A stretch of 64,000 nucleotides of DNA, taken from positions 2,604,001 through 2,668,000 of the forward strand of contig NZ_CP108143.1 in assembly GCF_036206005.1 (NCBI RefSeq). Reading direction: 5' to 3'. Position 1 is the stretch's first letter. Each line of letters begins with the position of its first letter. The translations under genes and the position numbers were made by a program. The notes under the pieces are model-generated. The model was not told where the DNA came from and ran no database searches. It was given only the letters and a program-made list of their open reading frames with translations. Below, in pieces: positions 51,025 to 61,098 of this stretch. This DNA is from Streptomyces sp. NBC_00178. GTDB lineage: Bacteria > Actinomycetota > Actinomycetes > Streptomycetales > Streptomycetaceae.

Positions 51025-52863
51025 GTGCACTACCGCACCTCCAGGCGCACCCTGCTCACCGCCACGGCGGCCACGGCCGTGGCCGCCGTGACCGGAGTGG
51101 CAGCCGTTCCCGGCAGCGCCCAGGCATCCGCGTCCGGCGCGGCCTCCGACAGGCACCTCAAGCGGCTCATCTCCCGGATGAGCCTGGAGGAGAAGGTCGG
51201 CCAGCTCTTCGTGATGCGGGTGTACGGCCACTCCGCCACCGAGCCGGACCAGGCGGACATCGACGCCAACCTCAAGGAGATCGGGGTCCGCACGGCCGCC
51301 GAGCTGATCTCGACGTACCACGTCGGCGGGATCATCTACTTCGCCTGGGCGCACAACACCCGCGACCCGCACCAGATCGCCGACCTCTCCAACGGCATCC
51401 AGCGCGCGGGCCTCGCCGGACGCACCCCGCTGCCGCTCCTCGTCTCCACGGACCAGGAGCACGGCATCGTGTGCCGCGTCGGGGAGCCGGCGACCCTGCT
51501 GCCGGGTGCCATGGCGCTGGGCGCGGGCGGTTCGCCCTCCGACGCGCGCAGGGCGGGCCTGATCGCCGGGGCCGAACTGGCGGCCATGGGCATCAACCAG
51601 AACTACGCGCCGGACGCGGACGTCAACGTGAACCCCGCCAACCCGGTCATCGGGGTGCGCTCCTTCGGTTCCGACCCCCGGTCCGTGGCCGCCATGGTGG
51701 CCGCCCAGGTGAAGGGCTATCAGGGCGCCGGGATCGCCTCGACGGCCAAGCACTTCCCCGGCCACGGCGACACCAGCACCGACAGCCACACGGGCCTGCC
51801 GGTCATCACCCACACCCGGGAACAGTGGGCCGAGCTCGACGCACCCCCGTTCCGCGCCGCGGTGGCCGCCGGAATCGACTCGATCATGACGGCGCACATC
51901 GTGGTGCCCGCCCTGGACCCGTCCGAGGACCCGGCGACCCTGTCGCGCCCGATCCTCACCGGCATCCTGCGCGAGGAACTCGGCTACGACGGCGTCGTGG
52001 TCACCGACGCCCTGGGCATGGAGGGCGTCCGCACGAAGTACGGCGACGAGCGCGTCCCCGTCCTGGCCCTGCTGGCCGGTGTCGACCAGCTGCTCAACCC
52101 GCCGGACCTGAAGGTCGCCTGGAACGCGGTGCTGAATGCCGTGAAGAGCGGGGAGATCGGCGAGGCGCGCATCGAGGAATCGATCCTGCGCATCCTGCGG
52201 CTGAAGACGAGGCTCGGCCTGTTCCGCGACCCCTACGTCACCCACCGGGGAGTCGACCGCACGGTCGGGGTGCGGTCGCACCTGGCCGCCGCCGACCGGA
52301 TCGCGGAACGGACGACCACGCTGCTCGCGAACGAGGGTTCGCTGCTGCCCCTCTCCCGCCGCTCCCACCGCGACCTCCTGGTGGTGGGTGCGGATCCGGC
52401 CTCGCCGTCCGGGACGACGGGACCTCCGACCACGACGCTGGCCGCGGCCTTCGGGGAACTGGGGTACACGGCGACGGCGCTGTCGACCGGCACGGCTCCC
52501 GCCCAGGCGAAGATCGACGAGGCGGTGGCCGCCGCCGCGGGCAAGGACGCGGTGATCGTCGGCACCTACAACGTGTCGGCCACCAGTTCGCAGCGCACCC
52601 TGGTCCGCGCGCTCGCGGCGACCGGCGTCCCGGTGATCACACTCGCGATCCGGAACCCCTACGACATCGCCCAGCTGGCGGGCACGGGCTACACGGCGAG
52701 CCTCGCCGCCTACTCGTGGACCGACGTCGAACTGCGGGCCGCCGCACGGGTGATCGCGGGCCGGGCCGAGCCGGGCGGACGGCTCCCGGTGCCGGTGCAG
52801 CGGGCGGACGCGCCCACGCAGGCGCTGTACCCGGTGGGCTACGGGCTGTCGTACAGGTCCTGA
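51025..52863 (+). CDS. Secreted GH3 beta-N-acetylhexosaminidase-like glycosidase
   Basis: 612 residues from the GTG at 51025 (GGAAGGGG upstream). Twin-arginine signal peptide (SRRTLLTATAATAVAAVTG, cleavage after AQA near residue 34). GH3 domain with the NagZ-type dyad KHFPGHGDTSTDSH and catalytic nucleophile Asp in VVTDALGM. A C-terminal GH3_C-like domain follows. Probably releases N-acetylglucosamine from peptidoglycan or chitin fragments outside the cell. The upstream 50951-51010 is AT-richer and likely holds the promoter. Confidence 0.9.
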   Translation: MHYRTSRRTLLTATAATAVAAVTGVAAVPGSAQASASGAASDRHLKRLISRMSLEEKVGQLFVMRVYGHSATEPDQADIDANLKEIGVRTAAELISTYHVGGIIYFAWAHNTRDPHQIADLSNGIQRAGLAGRTPLPLLVSTDQEHGIVCRVGEPATLLPGAMALGAGGSPSDARRAGLIAGAELAAMGINQNYAPDADVNVNPANPVIGVRSFGSDPRSVAAMVAAQVKGYQGAGIASTAKHFPGHGDTSTDSHTGLPVITHTREQWAELDAPPFRAAVAAGIDSIMTAHIVVPALDPSEDPATLSRPILTGILREELGYDGVVVTDALGMEGVRTKYGDERVPVLALLAGVDQLLNPPDLKVAWNAVLNAVKSGEIGEARIEESILRILRLKTRLGLFRDPYVTHRGVDRTVGVRSHLAAADRIAERTTTLLANEGSLLPLSRRSHRDLLVVGADPASPSGTTGPPTTTLAAAFGELGYTATALSTGTAPAQAKIDEAVAAAAGKDAVIVGTYNVSATSSQRTLVRALAATGVPVITLAIRNPYDIAQLAGTGYTASLAAYSWTDVELRAAARVIAGRAEPGGRLPVPVQRADAPTQALYPVGYGLSYRS

Positions 52864-52880
52864 GTCCCCGCACACGCGGG

Positions 52881-52916
52881 CCCGCCCCCGGCCGGAATCC
52901 TCCGGCCGGGGGCGGG
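52881..52916. terminator. 16-bp hairpin after GH3 gene
   Basis: CCCGCCCCCGGCCGGA pairs with its perfect complement over an ATCC tetraloop, 18 bp after the GH3 stop. Confidence 0.8.
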
Positions 52917-52925
52917 TGGGGACTA

Positions 52926-52952
52926 CGGGGTGCGCCCGGCGGGCGCACCCCG
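52926..52952. terminator. 12-bp hairpin serving the convergent peptidase gene
   Basis: CGGGGTGCGCCC (52926-52937) pairs with GGGCGCACCCCG (52941-52952), loop GGC. Lies beside the stop of the minus-strand peptidase. Confidence 0.75.
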
Positions 52953-52960
52953 TTCGTGCG

Positions 52961-54442
52961 TCAGGGGCGCAGCGTCCCCTGGTCGCGCCGGAGTTCGGCG
53001 TCCCGCTTGTCCAGCCGGGAGTCGAACTTCGCGAGCGGCTTCGCCTTCGCCGGGTCGGCCTCCACGGCCGGGGAGGCGACACCCGCCCAGCGCAGGATGG
53101 CGGCGGTGGCCTTCGCCTTCTCGTCGGCGACGAGCCCGGCGACCTTCGAGCCGTGGTTGCCACCGGGCACCGTGTAGACGTAGCTGTCACGGGCGCCGCG
53201 GCCGAGCCGGAAGGGTTCGGCACCCCACGGGTCGTTCTCGCCGTAGACGTACAGCATGTGACGGGCGTTGTTCCTGACCCAGCCGTCCACGTCCCGCATG
53301 GCCGAGGGCTTGAACTTCATGGGGATGGAACGCGGCACGAAGGAGCGCGGCGGCTGGTAGCCGTAGCGGCTCAGCTTGCCCAGCCAGGGCTGCTCGATGT
53401 CGGGCGAGCCGAGCTGGGTGCCCGCCTGGTAGTAGTACGGCGTGTACGTCTCGAGGCCCTGGTCGGCGTAGGCGGCGAAGCCCGAGATGCCGTCGACGGA
53501 GTCCCAGATCTCCTGGTCGGTGGCGCGCTTGCCGTCGGCCGGGATGCTCTCGCAGTCGGCGAGCAGGCTGTACTGCCAGAACGCCCAGACGTAGTCCATG
53601 ACGACGGCTTCGTAGGCCTTGTCGAGCGTGCCGACCGTGTTGAACGTCAGGCCGTTCTCGGCGGCGTACGCCACGAACTTCTTCTCCAGCGGCCCGCGCC
53701 GGACGAGGGCCTCGCGCTGGACGCCGGCCAGCCGGTCGCGGCACTCCTTGGTCCCGACCCGGGCGAAGAAGCGGTCGTAGGCCGAGTCCTCGTCGTTGAC
53801 CACGTCGTTGGGGGCGACGTAGGCGACGACGCCGTCCATGTCCTTCGGGTAGAAGCGCTCGAAGTAGGTGGCGGTCATGCCGCCCTTCGAGCCGCCCGTG
53901 GTCAGCCAGTTCTCGGAGTAGACCTTCTTCAGCGCCTTGAAGACCCGGTGCTGGTCGCTGGCGGCCTGCCAGATGTCGAGCTTCGACCAGTCGGCGGGGG
54001 CCGGGCGCGAGGGGGTGAAGAACCGGTACTCGAGGGAGACCTGGTTGCCGTCGACGATCTGCGTCGGCTCGCTGCGGCTGGGGTTGGTGTTGACGTTGTA
54101 GCCGCTGGTGAAGAAGACCGTCGGCCGGGTCGTGTCCTTGTGCAGCAGGGTGATGCGCTGCTGGAAGGTGCCCTTGGACGGGTGCTTGTGGTCGATCGGC
54201 TGGGTGTAGTTCAGGACGAAGAAGCGGTAGCCGGGATACGGCTTCTCCTCGATCAGGCTCATCCCCGGGATGGCCAGGATGCGGTCCTTGATGTCCTCGT
54301 TGCTGCTCTCGCCGACGGCGGAGCCGCTGCTCTGCTTCGCGGCCGGTTGCGCGGCGGTGGCCGCACCGGCCGAGGCACCGGTCGCGCTCACTGTGCCTAT
54401 GAGCACCGCGAGCGACAGAATGCCTCTGAGCGCCTTGCGCAT
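52961..54442 (-). CDS. Secreted S37/PS-10-type tripeptidyl aminopeptidase
   Basis: 493 residues with a Sec signal peptide (MRKALRGILSLAVLIGT to about residue 30). Alpha/beta-hydrolase peptidase of the streptomycete S37 (PS-10) type: substrate region RFFVLNYTQPIDH, nucleophile motif GGSKGGMTA (Ser near residue 185), acid in YGENDPWG and catalytic His in GGNHGSK. Removes tripeptides from extracellular proteins or Streptomyces protease propeptides. Monocistronic, ATG start. Confidence 0.88.
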   Translation of the reverse strand: MRKALRGILSLAVLIGTVSATGASAGAATAAQPAAKQSSGSAVGESSNEDIKDRILAIPGMSLIEEKPYPGYRFFVLNYTQPIDHKHPSKGTFQQRITLLHKDTTRPTVFFTSGYNVNTNPSRSEPTQIVDGNQVSLEYRFFTPSRPAPADWSKLDIWQAASDQHRVFKALKKVYSENWLTTGGSKGGMTATYFERFYPKDMDGVVAYVAPNDVVNDEDSAYDRFFARVGTKECRDRLAGVQREALVRRGPLEKKFVAYAAENGLTFNTVGTLDKAYEAVVMDYVWAFWQYSLLADCESIPADGKRATDQEIWDSVDGISGFAAYADQGLETYTPYYYQAGTQLGSPDIEQPWLGKLSRYGYQPPRSFVPRSIPMKFKPSAMRDVDGWVRNNARHMLYVYGENDPWGAEPFRLGRGARDSYVYTVPGGNHGSKVAGLVADEKAKATAAILRWAGVASPAVEADPAKAKPLAKFDSRLDKRDAELRRDQGTLRP

Positions 54443-54518
54443 GCACCCTCCCCTTGATTCACGACAGACGCCGCGAACCTAGCCGGGTAACACCCGTCAC
54501 GCCAGCCCTGGCCCTCCG

Positions 54519-54923
54519 TCAGCAGAGGATCCAGCCGGTGGAGACGGACGAGCCGGCGACGGAACCGGACGCCCTGACGCAGCGGTTCAGCGCGTGCACC
54601 GTCACCGGCCCCGCCATCGTGGTGAACCGGCCGGCGTCGACCACGGCCCGGCCCCCTCGGGGCTGCAGCGACACCCGCATCGTCCGGCGCGCTCCCGGCT
54701 TCCCGGCCACGGCCACGGCGCACGCGTAGGAGCGGCTCTCGTAGACGCGCAGCGAGCCGGTGGCGAACTTCGCCGTCCTGGCCAGCCGCCCGGAACAGCC
54801 CGAAGCGGCGTCGGCCTGAGCCGTTCCGGCGGGGCCGAGCGCCAGGCCGAGCGACCCCAGCAGCGGCAGGACGAGCATCGCGGCCCGTCCCGTCCGTCCC
54901 GGCTGCCTCACCGCGCCGTCCAT
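54519..54923 (-). CDS. Small secreted protein of unknown function
   Basis: 134 residues from the ATG at 54923 (GAGGG upstream). Signal peptide to about residue 37 (AAMLVLPLLGSLGLALGPAGTAQA). The mature part is about 97 residues with four cysteines (SGCSGRL, YACAVAV, NRCVRAS, GWILC), consistent with two disulfides, and several beta-strand-like stretches. No family recognised. An earlier in-frame start at 54974 is less likely. Confidence 0.75.
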   Translation of the reverse strand: MDGAVRQPGRTGRAAMLVLPLLGSLGLALGPAGTAQADAASGCSGRLARTAKFATGSLRVYESRSYACAVAVAGKPGARRTMRVSLQPRGGRAVVDAGRFTTMAGPVTVHALNRCVRASGSVAGSSVSTGWILC

Positions 54924-55086
54924 CGCAACCACACCCTCGCCCCTCTCGAACACACCGACCAACACCGGACACACGCACGTACGGGCGTACGACGCACGGG
55001 GAGGGCCATCGGGTTCCGGGGACGGCGCGACGGACGGCGGACCGCACTCCCGGAACCTCCCCGAGGCACGAGCCGTCCGGCGGACC

Positions 55087-58000
55087 TCACACCCCGGCCG
55101 GGGTGTCCTCCCCTATGCCCTCACCTATGAAGGTGCGCCACAGCCGGGCGTACGTGCCGTCCATGGCCAGCAGCTCGTCGTGCGTGCCGTCCTCGGCGAC
55201 CCGGCCCCGGTCCATCACCACGACCCGGTCCGCGCGGGCGGCGGTGGTCAGCCGGTGCGCGACCACCAGGGTGGTGCGGCGGCCCGCCAGCCGGTCCGTG
55301 GCCAGCGTCACCTGGGCCTCGCTGGCGAGGTCGAGCGAGGCGGTCGCCTCGTCGAGCAGCAGGATGTCGGGGTCGACGAGTTCGGCCCTGGCCAGGGCGA
55401 TGAGCTGGCGCTGGCCCGCCGAGAGGTTGCGGCCCCGCTCGGCGACCCCGTGCAGGTAGCCGCCCTCCAGGGTGGCGATCATGTCGTGCGCGCCCACCGC
55501 CCTGGCCGCGGCCTCGACCTGCGCGTCGGTCGCCTCGGGGAGCCCGTAGGCGATGGCGTCGCGCACCGTCCCCTCGAACAGGTAGGACTCCTGGGGCACG
55601 ACTCCGAGCCGGTGCCGGTACGCCGTCCGGTCGAGCCGCCGCAGGTCCGTGCCGTCCGCCGTGACCCGTCCGCTGGTCGGGTCGTAGAACCGGGCCACGA
55701 GCTTGACCAGCGTGGACTTGCCCGCCCCCGTCTCACCGACGAACGCGACCGTCTGACCGGCCGGGATCCGCAGGGCGACACCGGTGAGTGCCTCCTCGTC
55801 ACCGCTGTACGCGAACGACACGTCCTCGAACGCGATCTCGCCGCGCAGCGACGTGACGTCCAGTGCCTCCTCGTCGTCGGCCGTGGACGTCGGCTCCCGC
55901 AGGAGTTCCTGGATCCGGCCGAGGGAGACGCTGGCCTGCTGGTAGCCGTCGAAGACCTGGGACAGCTGCTGCACGGGGGCGAAGAACAGGTCGATGTAGA
56001 GGAGGTAGGCGACCAGCGCTCCGGCGGTAAGCGTGCCGTTGTCGACACGGTGCGCGCCGACCATCAGCACGGCGGCCGCCGCGACCGAGGCCAGCAGCTG
56101 CACGAACGGGAAGTAGACCGAGATCAGCCACTGCCCGCGCACCCTGGCCTGACGGTAGTGGTCGCTGCGCTTCGCGAACCGCTCCGCGCCGTCGGTCTCG
56201 CGCCGGAACGCCTGCACGATCCGCAGCCCGGCGACGGACTCCTGGAGGTCGGCGTTGACGACGCTGATGCGCTCACGGGCGAGCTCGTAGGCCCTGACGC
56301 TCTTGCGGCGGAAGAAGAACGTGGCGACGATCAGCACCGGCAGTGTCGCGAAGACGACGAGCGCGAGCTGGATGTCCAGGACGAGCAGCACGACCGTGAT
56401 GCCGAAGAAGGTGACGAGCGAGACGAAGGCGGTGACCAGGCCGGTCTGCAGGAACGTGGACAGGGCGTCCACGTCCGTCGTCATCCTGGTCATGATCCGG
56501 CCGGTCAGCTCGCGCTCGTAGTAGTCGAGGCCCAGGCGCTGGAGCTGCGCGAAGATCTTCAGGCGCAGGGAGTACAGGACGCGTTCGCCGGTCCGTCCCG
56601 TCATCCGGGTCTCACCGATCTGGGCCACCCACTGGACGAGTACGGCGAGCAGACCGAGCGCCGCCGCCGCCCACACCGCGCCGAGCGCCATCTTCGTCAC
56701 GCCGTCGTCGATGCCGTGCCGGATCAGCACCGGCAGGAGCAGGCCCATGCCCGCGTCGACGGCGACCAGCAGCAGACTCACCAGCAGCGGGGGCCCGAAG
56801 CCGCGCAGCAGCCTGCGCAGACCGTACGACTTCTCCGGGCGCACCGCGCCCGCCTCGTCGATGTCGGGGAGGTCCGTGGCCGGAGGCAGTGCTTCGACCT
56901 GGGCCAGGAGCTCCGGTGTCGCGGGCATGCCCGCGGCCGCGGCCGCCGTCTCGCGCTGCTCCTCCTGCCTGATCCACAGGGCGGGGGTCACACCCTGGTC
57001 GACGTCGAACTCGGTGTCGAGCTCGTCCTGGAGGGCGCGGTCGTCCTCGACCCGCACGGTCACGGCGGGCCTGCGCCCCGGGGAGGTGCCGCCCAGCTCG
57101 TCCGGGTCGGTGAGCAGCCGCCGGTACAGCGCCGAGCGGCTCTCCAGCTCCGCGTGCGTGCCGATGTCGGCGAGCCGCCCCTTGTCGAGCACGGCGATGC
57201 GGTCGGCGAGGCCGAGCGTGGAACGCCGGTGGGCTATCAGCAGGGTGGTGCGGCCCCGCATGACCTCGGTCAGTGCCTCGTGGATCTCGTGCTCGACGCG
57301 GGCGTCCACCGCGGACGTGGCGTCGTCCAGGACCAGCAGGCGAGGGTCGGTGAGGATGGCCCGGGCGAGCGCGACACGCTGGCGCTGGCCGCCGGACAGG
57401 GTGAGCCCGTGCTCGCCGACCTTGGTGTCGTAGCCGTCGGGCAGCTCGGAGATGAAGCCGTGTGCCTGTGCGGCGCGCGCGGCGCGCTCGATCTCGTCCT
57501 GGGTGGCTCCCGGGTATCCGAAGGCGATGTTCGCGCCGACCGAGTCCGAGAAGAGGAGGCTGTCCTCCGGTACGAGCCCGATGGCCGCGCGCAGCGACCC
57601 CTGGGTCAGCTCGCGGACGTCGTGGCCGCCGACCAGGACGGCCCCGTGCGAGACGTCGTAGAAACGCGGGATCAGGAGCGAGACGGTGGACTTGCCGCTG
57701 CCGGACGACCCGACGACGGCGACGGTCTCGCCGGGCTCGACCGTGAGCGAGAAGCCGTCGAGGACGGGGCGGCCGTCCTCGTAGCCGAAGCGGACGTCGT
57801 CGAACTCGATGCCCGCGGGGGCGTCCACCGGGAGTTCCTTGGTGCCGTCCCGCATCGAGGGCTCGGTGTCGATCAGCTCCAGGACGCGCTCCGCGCCGGC
57901 CCGTGCCTGCTGACCGACGGTGAGGACCACGGCGAGCAGCCGGACCGGACCGACGAGCTGCGCGAGGTAGGTGGAGAAGGCGACGAACGTGCCGAGCGTG

Positions 58001-58821
58001 ATCTCCCCCCTGGTGGCCAGCCAGCCGCCGAGCGCGAGCATGGCGACCTGCCCGAGCGCGGGCACGGCCTGGAGCGCCGGGGTGTAGCGGGAGTTGAGCC
58101 GGATGGTGCGCAGCCGGCCCGCGAAGAGCTTGCGGCTGACCTCGCGGAGCTTGCCGGTCTCCTGTTCCTCCTGCCCGAACCCCTTGACGACCCGGACGCC
58201 GGTGACGGCCCCGTCGACCACGCCCGCGACGGCGGCGGCCTGGCTCTGGGCGTACCAGGTGGCGGGGAAGAGCCGGGCCTTGGAGCGGCTCGCGATGAAC
58301 CACAGGGCCGGAGCCACGGCGAGGGCGATGAGGGTCAGGGGCAGCGACAGCCACGCCATGATCACCAGGGAGATGAGGAAGAGCAGGACGTTCCCGATGG
58401 TCATCGGGAGCATGAAGAGGAGCCCCTGGATCAGCTGCAGGTCACTCGTGGCCCGCCCCACGATCTGCCCGGTGGAGATCTCGTCCTGCCGCTTCCCGTC
58501 GAGGCGGGTGAGGGTGGAGTACATCTCGGTCCGCAGGTCGTGCTGGACGTCCAGGGCGAGGCGTCCGCCGTAGTAGCGGCGGACGAAGGTGGTGATGTAG
58601 ACGAGGACGGCGGCGCCGACGAGCAGGCCCGTCCAGAGGCCGATCGAGCTGGTGCTGTCGGAGACCACGTCGTCGATGATCACCTTGGTGATCAGCGGCA
58701 CGAGGGCGAGCACGGCCATGCCGGCGAGAGAGGAACCGAGCGCCAGCACCACGTTGCGCCGGTACCGCCAGGCGTACCCGGTCAGCCTCCGGACCCACCC
58801 CTGTTCCTCCGCGCCTGCCAC
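55087..58821 (-). CDS. Double-length ABC exporter (two fused TMD-NBD halves)
   Basis: 1,244 residues from a GTG with AGGAGG upstream. Two complete ABC exporter halves in one chain: TMD1 (about 15-310) and NBD1 (about 340-580; Walker A GSSGSGKST, signature LSGGQRQRVALARAI), a 90-residue linker, then TMD2 (about 680-960) and NBD2 (about 1005-1235; Walker A GETGAGKST, signature LSAGQRQLIALARAEL). Both NBDs look catalytically complete. In most bacteria the halves are separate genes, while fused forms are known in actinomycetes. Likely multidrug or lipid exporter. Monocistronic. Confidence 0.92.
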   Translation of the reverse strand: MAGAEEQGWVRRLTGYAWRYRRNVVLALGSSLAGMAVLALVPLITKVIIDDVVSDSTSSIGLWTGLLVGAAVLVYITTFVRRYYGGRLALDVQHDLRTEMYSTLTRLDGKRQDEISTGQIVGRATSDLQLIQGLLFMLPMTIGNVLLFLISLVIMAWLSLPLTLIALAVAPALWFIASRSKARLFPATWYAQSQAAAVAGVVDGAVTGVRVVKGFGQEEQETGKLREVSRKLFAGRLRTIRLNSRYTPALQAVPALGQVAMLALGGWLATRGEITLGTFVAFSTYLAQLVGPVRLLAVVLTVGQQARAGAERVLELIDTEPSMRDGTKELPVDAPAGIEFDDVRFGYEDGRPVLDGFSLTVEPGETVAVVGSSGSGKSTVSLLIPRFYDVSHGAVLVGGHDVRELTQGSLRAAIGLVPEDSLLFSDSVGANIAFGYPGATQDEIERAARAAQAHGFISELPDGYDTKVGEHGLTLSGGQRQRVALARAILTDPRLLVLDDATSAVDARVEHEIHEALTEVMRGRTTLLIAHRRSTLGLADRIAVLDKGRLADIGTHAELESRSALYRRLLTDPDELGGTSPGRRPAVTVRVEDDRALQDELDTEFDVDQGVTPALWIRQEEQRETAAAAAGMPATPELLAQVEALPPATDLPDIDEAGAVRPEKSYGLRRLLRGFGPPLLVSLLLVAVDAGMGLLLPVLIRHGIDDGVTKMALGAVWAAAALGLLAVLVQWVAQIGETRMTGRTGERVLYSLRLKIFAQLQRLGLDYYERELTGRIMTRMTTDVDALSTFLQTGLVTAFVSLVTFFGITVVLLVLDIQLALVVFATLPVLIVATFFFRRKSVRAYELARERISVVNADLQESVAGLRIVQAFRRETDGAERFAKRSDHYRQARVRGQWLISVYFPFVQLLASVAAAAVLMVGAHRVDNGTLTAGALVAYLLYIDLFFAPVQQLSQVFDGYQQASVSLGRIQELLREPTSTADDEEALDVTSLRGEIAFEDVSFAYSGDEEALTGVALRIPAGQTVAFVGETGAGKSTLVKLVARFYDPTSGRVTADGTDLRRLDRTAYRHRLGVVPQESYLFEGTVRDAIAYGLPEATDAQVEAAARAVGAHDMIATLEGGYLHGVAERGRNLSAGQRQLIALARAELVDPDILLLDEATASLDLASEAQVTLATDRLAGRRTTLVVAHRLTTAARADRVVVMDRGRVAEDGTHDELLAMDGTYARLWRTFIGEGIGEDTPAGV

Positions 58822-59004
58822 CCGTACCTCCTGTGTCGCTCCGCCCCACCTGGCCTACCGCAATTCCCCAACGCCGCCACCCCCGGATTTCATCCTTCCG
58901 CAACAAAACCCGGTCCATGGTCCGGGACACCGCTCGGGTGGTCCTGGGACGACCGGGGTAGGTATGGGCGCGCGGACGACGCGCTCATGGAACGGGGAAC
59001 GACG

Positions 59005-59361
59005 ATGGCGAACGACCAGAAGACAGACGCCTACCTCTGCGGCCGGCTGTACGCGGCGCTGGCGGAGCTGGGGCGGCTCGCCGAGGGTGATCATCACTCG
59101 CTCAGCAGGTCCGACGTGCAGCGCAAGCTGCTCCTGGAGCCCTCGAAGCACCTGACCGTGCACCTCCACCTGGCCGGGAAGTACCTGCAGACGGCGACCG
59201 CCAACAACAGGGGCGGCCGGGCGGCGGCGGTGTTCAGGTCCCTCCCGGATCTGCTGCCCTCGGGGCGGGACCTGCCGGGTTCCCTGCGTGACGGGGCGCT
59301 TCAGGAGCGCTTCCACGAGGGCGTCGCCGTCCAGAAGGCGGAGATCGACAAGACCCGGTGA
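59005..59361 (+). CDS. Orphan protein resembling the C-terminus of Cas8c/Csd1
   Basis: 118 residues from the ATG at 59005 (GGGGA upstream; an ATG six codons earlier is also in frame). The pattern DAYLCGRLYAALAELGRLAEG, then FRSLPDLLP and a final QERFHEGVAVQKAEI, recalls the C-terminal end of type I-C Cas8c/Csd1 proteins. Those carry a YxCGRLxAVLE motif and end in F-x-LGYYHQ-like sequence. No cas genes or CRISPR repeats occur in the window, so it would be a stand-alone homologue. Similarity is judged by eye and is modest; otherwise a hypothetical protein. Confidence 0.55.
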   Translation: MANDQKTDAYLCGRLYAALAELGRLAEGDHHSLSRSDVQRKLLLEPSKHLTVHLHLAGKYLQTATANNRGGRAAAVFRSLPDLLPSGRDLPGSLRDGALQERFHEGVAVQKAEIDKTR

Positions 59362-59366
59362 AGCGG

Positions 59367-59407
59367 GTGCGGCCGGGGCCGGGCTGTCCGCCCGGACCCG
59401 GCCGCAC
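59367..59407. terminator. Hairpin between convergent genes
   Basis: GTGCGGCCGGG (59367-59377) pairs with CCCGGCCGCAC (59397-59407), with a further inner GGGC/GCCC pairing. Lies between the orphan gene and the ThDP enzyme gene. Confidence 0.75.
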
Positions 59408-59415
59408 GGGTTCCG

Positions 59416-61098
59416 CTAAAGGTGCGTCGGCTCGAACATCCTCAGCAGGGCCGGGAGCACGACCACGGACGGGCCGGGGGCCGCCAGGGCCTTGCCGAGG
59501 TCGGCGGCCAGGGACTCCGGGGTCGTGCGCACGGCGGGCACCCCGAAGGACTCGGCGAGGGCGACGAAGTCCGGGCGGGACAGCTCGGTCCCCGTGGCCT
59601 CGCCGAAGGCGCCCGTCATGTACTCGCGCAGGATGCCGTAGCCCCCGTCGTCGACGATCAGCCAGGTGACGGGCAGGTCGTACTGCCGCGCGGTGGCGAG
59701 CTCCGCGATCGAGTACATCGCGCCGCCGTCACCGGAGACCGCGAGCACGGGACGGCTCCGGTCGGCGGCGGCCGCGCCGATCGCGGCCGGGAAGCCGTAG
59801 CCGAGGCCGCCCGCGCCCTGCGCCGAGTGCATGGTGTTCGGGTGGCGGGCGTCGAAGGCCGACCAGGCCCAGTAGGCCAGGATCGTCATGTCCCAGAAAC
59901 TGGGCGAGGTGTCGGGCAGCGCCTGGCGTACGGAGTCGAGCACCTGCTGTTCCAGGGTGAGCTCCTGCGCCGCGATGCGGTCGCGGACCTTGCCGAGCAG
60001 CGCGCGCACGCGCTCGGCCGCGCTCTCGTCCCGGCGGGGCTCCACCGCGTCCAGGAGGTCGGACAGCGCCTGCCGGGCGTCTGAGTGGATGCCCAGCGCG
60101 GGGTGGTTGGACTCCAGCTTCCCGGCGTCGGCCTCGATCTGGATCACCCGGCCGCGCGGGGCGAAGGTGTGGTAGTTCGAGGACAGCTCGCCGAGTCCGG
60201 ACCCGACGACCAGCAGCACGTCCGCGGACTCCAGGAAGTCCGTGGTGTACCGGTCCTCCAGCCAGGACTGGAGGGAGAGCGGGTGCTCCCACGGGAAGGC
60301 GCCCTTGCCACCGAAGGTGGTGACGACGGGGGCGTCGATCCTCTCCGCGAGCGCGAGCAGCTTGCCCGCCGCGTCCGAGCGGACGACGCCGCCGCCCGCG
60401 ATGATCGCCGGGCGTTCGGCCTTCGACAGCAGGTGGGCGGCCGCGACGGTCAGCTCGGGGCGCGGGTAGAGCTCGCGCGGGGTCGCGTCGAGCGCGCTGA
60501 CGACGGGCAGGACCGTCTCGGCGAGCAGCACGTCCTGCGGGATCTCGACCCAGACCGGCCCGTGCGGGGCGGTCAGGGCGGACTCCCAGGCGGCCGCGAT
60601 CGCTGAGGGGATCTGCGACGCCGTGCGCACCGTGTGCACGGACTTCACGACACCGCGGAAGGACGCCTGCTGGTCGCGGAGTTCGTGCAGGTAGCCGTGG
60701 CGTCCGCCGCCGAGCCCGGCGGTCGGGATCTGGCTGGAGATCGCCAGCACGGGGGCCGAGGCCGAGGCCGCCTCCTGGAGCGCGGCCAGCGAGGTCAGGG
60801 CGCCGGGGCCGGTGGAGAGCAGCAGGGGTGCGACCTCGCCGGTGATCCGGCCGTAGGCGTCGGCGGCGAAGCCCGCGTTGTTCTCCACCCGCAGCCCGAT
60901 GTACGCGAGCGAGGAGCGGCGCAGTGCGTCGAACATGCCGAGCGCGTGCTGGCCGGGGAGCCCGAAGACGGTGGTGGCGCCGAGGCCCTGGAGGGTCTCG
61001 ACCGCCAGGTCGCCGCCGTTGCGGCCGGGCGGCGGGTTCAGGGCGGCCTCGGCCTGCGCGGCGGTGAGCTGCGGGCGGTCGTCGTGGTCGTGGCTCAC
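59416..61098 (-). CDS. ThDP-dependent enzyme (acetolactate synthase/decarboxylase-like)
   Basis: 560 residues; GTG start overlaps the ureohydrolase stop as GTGA. Three-domain ThDP enzyme: N-terminal PYR domain with [16 protein letters not shown] and catalytic-type Glu in [16 protein letters not shown], a central TPP_enzyme_M domain, and a C-terminal PP domain with [35 protein letters not shown]. Its operon partners are a ureohydrolase and a sodium-solute symporter, so it probably decarboxylates or ligates a 2-keto acid from a guanidino compound rather than making branched-chain amino acids. Confidence 0.87.
   Translation of the reverse strand: MSHDHDDRPQLTAAQAEAALNPPPGRNGGDLAVETLQGLGATTVFGLPGQHALGMFDALRRSSLAYIGLRVENNAGFAADAYGRITGEVAPLLLSTGPGALTSLAALQEAASASAPVLAISSQIPTAGLGGGRHGYLHELRDQQASFRGVVKSVHTVRTASQIPSAIAAAWESALTAPHGPVWVEIPQDVLLAETVLPVVSALDATPRELYPRPELTVAAAHLLSKAERPAIIAGGGVVRSDAAGKLLALAERIDAPVVTTFGGKGAFPWEHPLSLQSWLEDRYTTDFLESADVLLVVGSGLGELSSNYHTFAPRGRVIQIEADAGKLESNHPALGIHSDARQALSDLLDAVEPRRDESAAERVRALLGKVRDRIAAQELTLEQQVLDSVRQALPDTSPSFWDMTILAYWAWSAFDARHPNTMHSAQGAGGLGYGFPAAIGAAAADRSRPVLAVSGDGGAMYSIAELATARQYDLPVTWLIVDDGGYGILREYMTGAFGEATGTELSRPDFVALAESFGVPAVRTTPESLAADLGKALAAPGPSVVVLPALLRMFEPTHL

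Noticed and set aside
55180..59361. Long plus-strand frame opposite the ABC exporter
   Set aside because: Antisense shadow of a clearly coding ABC exporter. Only its last 118 codons (59005-59361), beyond the exporter, were kept as a separate gene.
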